Below, one piece after another: positions 1 through 11,500 of a stretch of 41,387 nucleotides of DNA (its first letter is position 1; each line of letters opens with the position of its first letter). The stretch lies in NCBI RefSeq assembly GCF_000485595.1, contig NW_014577092.1:21405-62791 (forward strand), given 5' to 3'. This DNA is from Priapulus caudatus. Its lineage: Eukaryota; Priapulida; Priapulimorpha; Priapulimorphida; Priapulidae. A program made the position numbers and the translations under genes. The notes beneath the pieces were generated by a model. That model was not told where the DNA came from. It worked only from the letters and a program-made list of their open reading frames with translations, and did no database searches.

Positions 1-2
1 CT

Positions 3-1523
3 AGGCAAGTAATTATCCACATTGATCACACTGTACCGCCAGTAGCACAACCCTTGAGGCGAACTCCATTCAATTTGAGGGATAAGGTAGATGGAAAGAT
101 AAAAGAATTACTGGATCTAGACATCATTGAACCAGTCAATGGTCCCACACCTTGGGTAAATCCAGTCGTAGTCGTCCCGAAAGCAGCAGGTGACATAAGG
201 CTGTGTCTTGATATGCGTAGAGCAAATGAGGCTGTTATTCATGGCCGATACCCCATACCCACCGTGGATGAACTGCTCCAAAATATTAATGGGTCAAAAG
301 TGTTCAGCAGATTAGATTTAAAGTGGGGTTATCACCAGTTGGAGCTGTCTCCAGAGTGTCGTGAAATCACCACATTCGCCACTCATTCAGGGCTGTATCG
401 CTATAAAAGATTATTGTTTGGTGTATGTTCCGCCAGCGAGCAATATCAACACGAGATAGCAACAGCGTTAGCAGGCATCGAGGGTGTGGAAAATATCTCT
501 GACGATATCATAGTGCATGGACCTGATAAAGAAACACATGATAGACAGCTACATGCAGTAATGAAACGGCTGCAGTCCAGCGGGCTAACACTGAATTCCG
601 ACAAATGTCAATTTGATATGGATCAGCTTGTATTCATGGGGATACTACTATCCGAGAAGGCTATAGGGCCTAGTGAGGACAGGGTAAAAGCTGTGATGGA
701 AGCGCGAGAGCCAGCGAGTGCATCAGAGGTGCGAAGCTTTTTAGGTCTAGTGTGTTATAGTGGCAAGTTTATACCGCAGTTCGCGACCATTTCTGAGCCA
801 CTGAGGAAACTGACTCATAAGGAGGTACAATTCAACTTTGGTCCCGAGCAGAAAGCATCATTCCAGGCTTTGAAGGACATTCTCGCTAAAGCAATAACGT
901 TGGCTTACTTTGATAAAGATGCCCCCACTAAGGTGATAGCTGATGCTAGTCCAGTTGGTCTAGGTGCTGTGCTAGTACAGGAACAGAATGGGAAGTTCGT
1001 ACCAGTATGTTATGCGAGTCGTAGTTTGAGCGACTGTGAACGTAGATATTCACAGACAGAGCGTGAAGCGCTGGGTCTAGTTTGGGCGTGCGAGAGATTT
1101 CATGCATACATATATGGTATGGAATTTGATTTAGTGACGGATCATAAACCATTAGAGGCTATCTACAGCCCGCGTTCCCAGCCGTGTGCGCGAATTGAAA
1201 GATGGGTGCTACGTCTCCAACCTTATACGTTCAAAGTAGTGTATGTACCAGGGCCAAAGAATATAGCAGATTCATTGTCACGCTTTCTAAGTGGTAAGGC
1301 CAATGCACCAGGGCATGTACATGGTGCAGAGGAATATGTGGGGTTTGTTGCCAGCAATGCGACACCAAGAGCGTTAACTACACGTGAGGTAGAACAAATG
1401 TCTGCAGCTGACGACGAGCTAATCGTATTACGAGAAGCAATAAAGACGGGTCGATGTGAGAAATGCAAAGCGTTTGCGCCAATAGTGGCAGAATTATGCG
1501 TGATTGGACAGTTGGTGCTATGA
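3..1523 (+). pseudogene. gypsy pol fragment: reverse transcriptase and RNase H
   Basis: The ORF enters from the left edge; its first ATG is at 54 and residues are counted from there. Reverse transcriptase shows LDLKWGYHQ at 87-95 and the catalytic ISDD box at 148-151; ISDD in place of YxDD is common in this lineage. A connection domain follows (SFLGLVCYSGKFIP, about 228-241). RNase H shows IADAS (D297), TEREAL (E336/E338), VTDHKPL (D363) and NIADSLSRF (D406), so the four acidic residues are in place. The frame ends at an in-frame TGA (1521-1523) before the integrase zinc finger, where an intact element would continue. The interrupted zinc-finger coding continues to about 1600. Confidence 0.92.
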
Positions 1524-1630
1524 GGTACTCGTATTGTATTACCAAGTAAGTTACGACCACAAGCGCTAGATTTGGCACACGAAAGGCATTTAGGTGTGGT
1601 CGGGGAACGAAACAGAATCTAAGAAGCAAA

Positions 1631-2365
1631 GTGTGGTGGCCAGGCATAGATAGAGCTGCCGAGAAGTATTGTAGATCGTGTCATGGTTGTCAGTTAGTCA
1701 CGCATCCAGATCCACCCGAACCGCTGAGACCAACAACGCTACCGGACGGACCCTGGCAGGATGTCGCTATCGACTTGCTGGGACCATTTCCATTGGAACA
1801 TTCGATAGTTGTCCTAGTTGACTACTATAGTTGGTTCTATGAATACGATATTCTAAACTCTACCCTGGCTGTAAAGATAATCGATAGTTTGGAGGAGATA
1901 TTCAGTCGTCATGGACTCCCTATCACTATCAAGTCGGATAACGGACCACAGTTTCGTTCTGAAGAGTTCCAGGAGTATTGTGATCAAAATGGGGTCACGG
2001 CCCTCAAGGTTACTGCAAAATGGGCGCAAGCAAATGGCGAGGTAGAACGCCAGAATAAGTCGCTGATGAAGAGAATTCGTATCGCTCAGGCAGAAGGGTT
2101 AGACTGGAAAAGAGAACTCAGGAAGTATGTGACGAAATACCGTGGCATTGACCATCATACTACAGGGAGAAGTCCAGCTGAACTCTTGTTTAATCGTAAA
2201 GTGAGAGGGAAATTACCAGATTTCCAGGCAGACAGTCGTAGTGATATGGAGGTACGCGATCGTGATGCTGAACAGAAAGGGAAAGCGAAAATCTACGCTG
2301 ACGAACGTCGCAACGCGCAATACTCTTGCGTTGATGTTGGTGATAAAGTTCCGATCAGGAAATAG
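1631..2365 (+). pseudogene. gypsy integrase catalytic core fragment
   Basis: This frame is shifted relative to the upstream pol ORF. It carries the second half of the HHCC zinc finger (C14 and C17) and an rve-type catalytic core. Acidic residues D48 (in AIDLLGP), D103 (in KSDNGPQF) and E139 (in NGEVERQNK) have 35 residues between the last two, the standard DD35E spacing. The frame ends at TAG (2363-2365), while recognisable integrase C-terminal coding continues beyond it. Integrase would join element cDNA to host DNA; this copy cannot make a full enzyme. Confidence 0.9.
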
Positions 2366-2453
2366 AAAACCAATAAGTTTTCAACAACATTCGATCCGGT
2401 TCCCCACACTGTCGTAAGCAAATTTGGTAATAGTCTTGTAGTGGAGGCTCCGA

Positions 2454-2753
2454 ATGATACTCAATACTCATAGAAATACTACTCATGTTAGGAAATACGC
2501 GTCGAATGCTAGTACTCCCATACAGGACGATAAGGTAGAAGGTACCGCGTCACCCATGCCACCAATGATTGAAACTAGAGCAAATAGTGGAGTTCCAGAC
2601 AGTGATGTGTCAGAACTAGTTATAGATCCAGATGTTCAGGCTTCATCTGAAGATACGTCTCAGATGCCACAATCTTCTTTGACAACCCAGTATCGTAGAT
2701 CCCACAGGCAAAAGAGAGTACCTGCTAAGTACTCTGACTATGTAATGGAGTAG
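2454..2753 (+). pseudogene. gypsy integrase C-terminal tail fragment
   Basis: A 99-residue ORF in yet another frame. It ends with a basic stretch (YRRSHRQKRVPAKYSDYV) of the kind found at the very end of gypsy pol proteins. The upstream 90 bases continue the integrase frame after its stop and are joined to this ORF by a frameshift near 2464-2475. It is the third broken piece of the same pol gene rather than a separate gene. Confidence 0.75.
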
Positions 2754-2990
2754 AATTTCGTTTCTATTGTGTTGGAGATACAATGTCTTGAGATTAGTTG
2801 TTCCACAGTTGTGTTACTGGAATAAGTTTGAATTTAGTTCAGACATTGTATGTTATATGGCAAAGGGTTTATTGCTCCAGGTTATTGTGTTCCTTTAAAG
2901 AAATGAAGAGATGTAATGTTCTATTGTTCATGGATCGTTTTGCCGGGTGGAGAGAGCTCGGGGGCGGGGGGTATTCTAGGAATAAACGTG

Positions 2991-5429
2991 GTGGTTGAGT
3001 TTCACATATCTGCGTCCTCTAATTTATTGGAGTAAGAGTGATGTGAGGTAAAAATATCTACTCTAATTCATGCACTAAGAGAGATACAACATTTATGTTA
3101 CCCAAGGTACTTACAACTTGTATTTTATACTCAAAGAAAATACAATCAACAAACGCCCATCAGTGAAAGTATATTATTTTAGATAATATATTAATGGCAT
3201 TCATCTTTTAACTAGACATATGATATCAAGCTTTATGCAGTTTGGTGGAGAAGGTTTTGTGTGGGGGGAAATTCATACTCTTCTTCCCTTGATCTACACA
3301 TGGAAAGCACAATTCTCTACGCAATTGTATTGAATTGCTGAAGTACACATACCTTTACATACCGTGGGTTTGTGTAATATTGTAACTGCAGATGTGATAT
3401 GCGTGAACATGATTGTTCAACAATAGATTGATATTTCACGACTTGATTGAACCTAAAACCAATATATTGATGTTGGTTGTATAGTGAGGTGGCAGGGGCC
3501 CGGTTGAAAGAGGGGGTGTCAGGTGCAGACAGAAGCAAAAATGTCAAATTCAGAAGGGAGTGGAACTGCACACCTTCGTTATAGCGCTCTCACTAAGAAG
3601 TAGAAATAAATGAAACTGGCAAAATGCACGTCGGAAATATCCAATGTACACCACACAGAACTGCTCTCTTTGTTTTACATAAGAAAAAGAAAAGAACAAG
3701 AGATGACAAAGAGACAAGAAAAGAAGGAAAATAGGGTCGTGTTTGATATCAATTATTGATAAATTTGCTACAGCTAAATAAGGAAGGCATTTTGCATTCA
3801 TGCAATTAATTAGTCACGGCGTGCCTTGAAATGGATCCGTCACCCGTGAGTAGGTACAAGACGTAGCAATGTACGTACGTATACTCGGTGTATGTTTTTT
3901 AAGCAATCTCTTTCTGGCCTTTTCACTGTAAGCTGAGTATGTAATATCTAAATCGATTATATTGGTGTTTTTGCATAGTGGTCATTTGCATTGCATTGTC
4001 ATTGCATTGTCATTGTCATTTGCATTTTGCATTGGTCATTTGCATAGTGCTGCTAAAAATTGTACAACTTTTAATCAGCAAAATAATAAATATATAACAA
4101 TAAGCCGAATTTACAGCTTAGCATATTTGCACAGCTTTTTCAATGTGAAGTGGTCTATTCCTTGTGTAGTTGGTGCACACCAGAACTGAGTTGCTGCCTT
4201 CAGAGAAGGGCGATTGTGGCGAGGTGTTACCAAATAGTTTTTCGTCAGGGCACCTGACACCCTCACTATTCGGTGCTGCTAGGAGCATATGGGCTATCAT
4301 CTATCATCTAACACTAATAGTAGGATGTGTCTATGTTATTACCATCTGGGCGCAATGACTCTTATCTGTGGAATAACCAAACGATTGCGTTTCGGTTGTT
4401 GGAGATTATTATGAATCCTAGCATTGTCGATACGGTCTGCATGGGTTGACAGCCACCTTATACCATTCCACTGATGATTTAGCTAGCAGCGGGTTGGCCA
4501 GGCAAGCCCATGCATGAATGCACACGAGCGATACCTGCAAGCACATTCTTCCGGGTTAGACAAGCATGGTTCACCTTGGCCAATAGAATTATTGCATACC
4601 TCTAAAGTTGGCCAGCCCAGTTTGTACGTCCATGTTTCATGATCGTAGTCAAGCTGGTGGTATTTAGAACCCTGGTACCTTGATATATGATGCTGTAGGG
4701 AACACCAATTTAGCAGGTAGGGCGTTAAATCTGAGTACTTTTATGTAAACGCACATACGTATCATATGTAATATATTGTGTTTAGATGTTGTAACCATGC
4801 AGTGTGGAGTAACCCTCGTAGTTTGCGTTTTTGTGGCTGCATTAACCCGTTGTTTACACTAGCTGTAACCCACATGTGTTTACTAATGATAAGATATGTG
4901 TCTTCTGCTAATCAAACTAACGTAACAGCTTTTCTATGCAGATATGTACACAAATGCATCGCGTCATGATTAGTTGTTCACTATTAGCAGATCTTAGAGT
5001 ACGTGAAAGGGTGCCAAATCAATTATAATCGTTATATTCGTTAATCGTATCATATTGATATATACGTTTGTTTTCGATCCGTCAATGTTTGGATGAGTTC
5101 ATGTGCACACATCGCAACTAGTACAACAACAAAAACTTTGTTTGCCCATAAAATATGGCCCGATGGAAGTAGTGTTTGCGTAGCAATACTCGTAGCTGCC
5201 ACTCCTAGATACGGTAGATGTAGGTGTGGAATTTTACCAGACTAGAGAGAGGGGGGAGGGTAAAAGGACATCTTCAAAACAGGCTGCCATTTAAAACCAG
5301 CTTGCAGCAAGGTATGGGCACTGCTTAACGCATTTATTAAAGAAACAAGCTGTGCGTGCCTTTTTGGTGAAAGTTGAAAAATATCAAGTCACTTAATTGA
5401 ACGTTGGCGAAGTGCCTCGGGCTGCTTAC
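2991..5429. other. No gene seen; AT-rich flank of the PLC gene
   Basis: No ORF here resembles a known protein. The only structure I see is a degenerate short repeat of GCATT/GTCATT units at about 3979-4046. An in-frame stop at 5394-5396 precedes the first candidate PLC exon. Promoters for that exon, if real, should lie in the last few hundred bases, but I see no clear TATA box or initiator. Confidence 0.5.
3979..4046. repeat. Degenerate GCATT/GTCATT tandem repeat
   Basis: Units such as CATTTGCATTG and CATTGTCATTG recur about ten times in 68 bases. It is a simple-sequence tract with no coding sense. Confidence 0.7.
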
Positions 5430-5565
5430 ATGTCCATGGCTTGTTCGGAAAACGAACGTAGAAAGGAGGAAGAGCGCTTACCATGGCAGCTAACGTCTTT
5501 TGAGGCTGAAAGATCGGCAGCATTGAGCCTGGACCTGGCAGCGGTTTTTGTTGACGATCTGCCTG
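5430..5565 (+). CDS. PLCD: PLC-delta candidate first exon 1a
   Basis: ATG at 5430 (a second in-frame ATG is at 5436), with an in-frame TAA at 5394-5396 upstream. It encodes 45 aa starting [20 protein letters not shown] plus one base. The donor is G|GTGAGC at 5566. The phase-1 end joins to the phase-1 PH exon at 18202, making an Asp codon at the join. In vertebrate PLC-delta genes the first coding exon also ends just before an acidic run leading into the PH domain. No homology supports the tail itself, so this is inferred from start, donor and phase. Confidence 0.5.
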
Positions 5566-8500
5566 GTGAGCGCTGTAGGCCTACTTGCATAGTGTAGTTG
5601 TACGTTGCACGTGTTGCTACTGTTGCTTTTAGCTGCTGTCGGTCGTGGTGGAGGATGGTGTGGTTAACCGACTATTGCTGTACTTATTGCAGATTTTTAG
5701 ATATAGTGGATTTAGTGCAGTATCGTTTAAACTAAATTAATACCCTAGCTTCTTAGATGAGGTTTAACCCTTTGTTAATCATGCTAGAAATCTGTTTATA
5801 GCATAGGAAACTATATGTGGGAAGTATTCGTGCATGTGTTCGTGTATGCGACGTGTGTGCGCGTGTGCGTGAACGCCTCTATATGCCCGTTTTCTTAAGC
5901 GTCGTTACTCATTTCAGGTGTGTCTGCTATATGTCACTATGCTACTGCATGTTTGTGTGATCGTTTGCTAGTCAGATGAACAAACTAAAAGCCACCTTCA
6001 CGACGACGCGCACTGTTGAGTCCAGTAAGTCATCGCACACCTTAGAAGAGACATGGCCCAACAGACGAACGGCAATGAGAAGAGACTTCAGAAGTCGCAT
6101 TCCTTGAACGAGCCCAAGCTGGTGGCGCCTCCACGCCGTAAACGCTTGTCACTTCGGCATCTATCCGCATATTTCAACCAGTCGGTGACTGCTGATACCC
6201 TGATCGGTTCTGAGCTGACTCACATAGAGCAGCATGCTGTGCCAGGTGAGGAACTGTCCAGTCGTCCTCTCGAGTGGGTCCACTACGGACACAAAACAAA
6301 AATACTTGCAGTGGTGCTCCAGCCAAATAATAACAATGTCGGGTTTTTAGCTCGCCGTGACATCGTCAACATGATCGAGCTATTGCCATAATGCACAGTG
6401 CATTTATTTTCGGGGCATTTATTTCTAGCAAGAGAAGTGTGAACACATCTACTAGACATCCTCTAGATAGGAAACTTTAAAAGATTGTGGTGAATACTGG
6501 GAGGCCCTTTGTCTCGTTGTTGGTGTCACTATTTGCTCAGTTTATCTCTTACTCTACTTTCTGATTTCTCTGATTCTGGCTATCAAATTCTCTCAGTCAG
6601 TGGTAATCTGAAAATACATGGACAGTTAGAAATCAGAGGTCAAAGGTCGGCAGAGTCAAAACGTTAATATTCTGTTTATATCCAGGTCAAATATTAACTA
6701 TATGAATTTTCAAAGAAGGGTGTGATGAACTTGTATTAGTGAAAGTCGTTGTTCTGTGTCTGAGGTGCTAATTTTTTTAGCTCGCCTTGACATTGGCAAG
6801 ATGAGCTATTGCCATGGGGTGTCGTACGTCCGTCCGTCTGTCCGTCAACAATAACTTGAGAACCGTTTGACCCACATGTTTCAAATTGCATACAGTTGTT
6901 ACTCCTATGGGAGAGATGTGAACGTCCTATTTTGAAGCACGCCAGTTGACCTACTTTCGAGCCACGCTCACTTGTTAGCAAAAATGGAAATGGCCATAAG
7001 TCAGTTCAGGTTCAACGGATTTTGCTCATTTTTTGGTATGTGAATGAATAAGGACTGGCCCCATAACATATCACACAGGTTTTGATATTTTTTTTAAATT
7101 ATGCAAATTAGGTAGATTTTGGCAATTTCACTATGCATTTCAGTGTCTGCCTACGGTCAATGATAACTCAAGAACCGTTTGACCCACATGTTTCAAATTG
7201 CATGCAGTTGTTACTCCTGCGGGAGAGATTTGAACGTCCTATTTTGGAGCACCCCAGTCGACCTACTTTCAAGCCACGCCTCCTTTTTTTGGCAAAAATG
7301 AAAATGGCCATCTAGATTAATTCGATTTTGTTAAATTTACCTACTTACCTACCTACCCACCCACCTAATCATGCCTACGTGTAATATTGTGTTTTATATT
7401 CTTCGTTACAGTAATTTGACTGGAATATTTTATTGCTTTTATTTGCGCGATAATCGAAAACCAAAATGGCGATCATTTAGGCGTAGCGCCATCTCTCGCC
7501 CAGATTTCAGACTTTTAGATTCGAAACATTTATTTTCGCATCAAAACTAACCCTGAAACAAAACAGTGAAATTTTTGTTAGTATAAAACAGGGTATAAAA
7601 ACATTTGAGCACATCATAAATACTTACCAAATTTTAAATATCATCTCCCTCTTCTATCACACCCAAGGTGAGCTATAGTGTCATTGACACTTTAATTTGA
7701 GGGGTGTTGTTGTGTTATTGCAGGGCTGCATGAAACCTCAACATGGTTAGGTGTAAAATCTGGGCTTAGGGCGTGTTTGGTTAGAGCGGATCACTCTGGT
7801 CGTGGTTACTTGGCCTAGATTGGCCCAGTCAAACGCAAATCTTCTTCAAATGGGCGCCTGCATAGTTGGTTTCATGTACCACCGTATTGGATCCTCTCGA
7901 TCACATAAGTCAGTAGTGGGCAAGCTTTTTAGAGCGAGTGCCGCATCAGTGGGCCATGAAAAGTCAAAGGGCCGCACTTTTTAAAATCGGGCGGTGCGCT
8001 CTAAGATAATAGGGCCCTACGTGCGTTTCGCCTCAAGGGCGCCATCTCTGGACCATAAACAGCTGAAATGGCATTGCAGAGCGAACCCAGAGACAATAGA
8101 ACACTAATCTGTATGACACTGAAAAAGTCAGCCTCGGGTTCAAGCACAAAAATGTTGACTTTCACAAAAATTTATTTTTTTTAAATATTTTTTTATTTTA
8201 AATTTGCTGAGCTTCCCGGCCGACACAGAACCCACGTAGAGGGCCGCATGCGCCCGCGGGCCGCAGTTTGCCCACCCCTCACATAAGCAATCAGCCAAAA
8301 CGCCCACGATCATTGAAGCCGAAATCATTCGTGATCCTTATTGTTGATTTGTTCAAACGGGCACTTTGGCACAAATGCTTCTATAGTCAGAGTAGACAGT
8401 AAGCTAATAATAAAGCAGTTATATACTTGCTGTAATTTTTTATAATACCACACAGGCATCCCCTGATTATAGGAAGTTGCTTACGCCATTTCTTAGCTGC

Positions 8501-11500
8501 TATCCGCTACTCCCCTCTTAATGTACCGTATATATTACTCTTCATATCATCCGGGTATCACGCGCTGTGAATCCATGCCGCGTCTGTAGGCGTTTTTAAC
8601 GGTACAGCCCGTACCTGTAGCCGACCAATCATCCATGTTCTACGAATTCTAATATCTTATCTATTACTTCACTCCAGCACGTTTGCATTCACTCATTATT
8701 GGACAACAACTTCCATATACATTTGTAACTTTAGCCCTTACTGCTTTATCTGTTGCTTCGCGAACGTCCATGTTCACTGCCTGTAGCTGCGTTTCATGGT
8801 GGACTGCAGGCTCGGTGTAATGACATTTCCTTTGTGATAATATCGCTAGTTCGCTTTTGAAATTCTTCGAATATTATTTTTACGAAGTGGTTTGGTGCGC
8901 GAAAAAGACTTAAAACTTGAAGCCGCAGTTTTTTGACAGATGCGCGGCCATTCAGTTGAGTAACTGCATTAATTGTTGCGTAGAGGCGAATAACATTATA
9001 AAATGTCTTGTTTATCTGCCTTCAAACTGCCCTCTGTTTGGTTGGCCATATGTACCAAATTCCTCTCAAGTGCACACTGATTTACCATATAATAGATATA
9101 TATATATATATATATATATATACTATATATATTCGCCGTTTCTTCTGCGTAAGCCTTTTTTAGATATTGGTTTTGAGCATTACATTAAACTTAGTTTTGA
9201 TTGCTCGTTTCCATTTTTTTACTTTTAACAGAGTATATTACAACTGCAAGATGCAGACAACGGCTGAATAATGGTTTTGACTATCTAGTTTTTTTTTAGC
9301 TGTCTGCTACGTTTTTACTTAACGTGGGTGGTGTAACTCCTAGTATTTCAGTGTGTGGTCTCACAGGGTATACACGTAGGCCTATAGCCGGGGCTAATGA
9401 CCCTGATTTATTACACGGGTGGATCTATTACTTGCTGTCAAGAAATGATCGTGTATTTAATCGAAGATGTAAGAAAATTAAGGGCAGTGGACTCTCGCGA
9501 AGGACAATTTAGAATATTATCATAATGTTTAGAAGCTGAAGTTAGAAGCAACTTTTCGCTGTCATACATTGGAATGTAAATATAGGGATGACGGTCGGAT
9601 CGGGACGTCATACAGGCTCGTTGGCGAGTCTATCCTAATGCGCCCACTCCGTGTGCAGCAGCTGCACGCGTGTGGGCTGTAGCGCATGCGGCATCTGCGT
9701 TCGGTAATACATTCCAGTGTGCGCCTGTGGGTAACGAACATTCTGAGTAGGTCTTTTAGCATCCGACCATGCGCGCCTGCCGTCGTTATATTGATTGAAG
9801 CCTCTAGCTGACCGATGTAGCAATGGCGGACCTCGTTTACTGAACTAGCTCTGTGTCGTACTGTTGAAGCACCAAGTTATGCGTGATCATCAGCTGAAGC
9901 TTTGCTAGGGAATTCAACTCACCCGTACGACTCGTGAACTACGAAACTGTCCACGTTGGTGTGCAAAAACAGTCCCGTTATAGTGAAATGCTTGTAAATG
10001 TTCTTGGTGCAGGTAGCTGCAGTAGCTTGATCGATCAATGCCGTTCCTGTAGTGTAGTCATGTCATGCAGTCAGGTTTATGTGCTGTCATCAGTGTATTA
10101 TGAGTCGTACTACGAACGCCTGTGTTGCTAGCGGACACGTAATCAACACGGTAGGCTGTACTACTGGAATTATACACGTGGCATTTTGCTTTCAATTAGT
10201 GTGCGAATGAAACCCAGCTTTTCCGCGACAGTGAATGAGCGACAGGGGACAGAAAAAACATTGTCGGCGTATGGAGTCAATTACGTACTTAGTAAATGAT
10301 ATTTTCATCGCGGCTGGTTCCGCAGTTTGGAGAACGATGTCTCTATGTGGACTCGGACGGAAATCACAGGCGGATAAGGAATATGTAGGGCCTTACGGGC
10401 AGAATCGTCTATTCGGCGTGCAAGGTAGGAGTGTGCCGTCATCGCAGTGTGATGTGGTGCAGTACGTGTATAGGCGATGCTTGATACTGTGGCTCATAGG
10501 GTCTATGCCCCCCAGGGTACTGCCTGAACGTACCCTGGGTACGGTCCGGTATACCGGAACGTACCCTGGTAACTATCTGATATGGTTAGGGTTAGGGTTA
10601 GAGAGTAGGCGTAGGCGACTCCCTAAACTCGTTAGTGGAGTAGGCGAGGTACGGTCCGGCATATTAGATAGTACCAGGGTACGTTCCGGTATACCGTACT
10701 ATACCCAGGTTACGTTCCGGCAGTACCCTGGGGGACATAGACCCTCTCAGCGATACTGTCATGTGTGTGTCGTGGCAGGTTGATATGTTATGGTGGAGTG
10801 CTATTTGATTCTGCTATGTAAAGACATAATGTGTTGGATAGCATAGCAGCTAGTAGTGCAGATGGGGTCGTTGTCGTATCAGGTACTACAGATATGTACC
10901 CGAGGTAGTTTTAGGTTGTTTAGTATTTTTATATGAGGTATCTTTAGGGTTAGGGTTACGGTTAGGGTTAGGGTTAGTGTTAGGGTTAGTGTACACTTCT
11001 GTAGTACAAGTCTGGCACACTTTGTGTATACATATATGTTCCTCGGGTACATATCTGTAGTACCTGATACGACAACGACCTCTTGAGCGCTAGTAGTCGC
11101 ACGTATCCACAGGCACTTGGAGCGTTTCAATAAAATATAATGCTAAATAAATACGAAATCTATTTACTACCAAAGTCTTAATGTTTCTATACTCTCTATC
11201 ACCTATTATTGCCAACAATTTCCTGCAAATGCAGTCCAAATGCTCATCTGCAGCAAACGCTGGCTGCCGCTGCACACTGACACATAAATATATTAGTGTG
11301 CAGCGGCAGCCAGCGTTTGTTGCAGATGAGCATTTGGACGGCATTTGCAGGAAATTGTCGGCAATAATAGGTGAAAGAGAGTATAGAAACATTAAGACTT
11401 TGGTAATAAATAGATTTCGTATTTATTTAGCATTATATTTTATTGAAACGCTCCAAGTGCCTGTGCACGTATCGTTCTACGTTGTGTACAGGGATAGGAG

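Larger units (their letters stand above)
1..2990 (+). mobile_element. Decayed Ty3/gypsy LTR retrotransposon, 5' end outside the window
   Basis: The pol region shows reverse transcriptase, RNase H and integrase in that order, which is the Ty3/gypsy order. The reading frame is already open at base 3, so gag and the 5' LTR lie to the left of the window. A G-rich stretch at 2960-2971 after the last ORF could be a polypurine tract, with AATAAA at 2981-2986 just after it, but I could not delimit a 3' LTR. The frame is broken by a stop at 1521-1523, a frameshift near 1600-1610, a stop at 2363-2365 and a frameshift near 2464-2475. The copy is therefore dead as a coding unit. The protein style resembles the mag-like lineage of invertebrate gypsy elements; that placement is by recognition only. 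Confidence 0.9.

Noticed and set aside
6246-6391. C-terminal extension of the ORF at 6053
   Set aside because: A strong donor precedes it, and its last part is a dispersed repeat also found at 6774, so it is more likely intron.
10425-10783. Extension of the 10235 ORF through to 10783
   Set aside because: Most of it is the TTAGGG-core transposon sequence at 10492-10751.
10585-10990. True telomere or subtelomere at this position
   Set aside because: TTAGGG runs are only two to six units, degenerate, and enclosed within elements that have target duplications.
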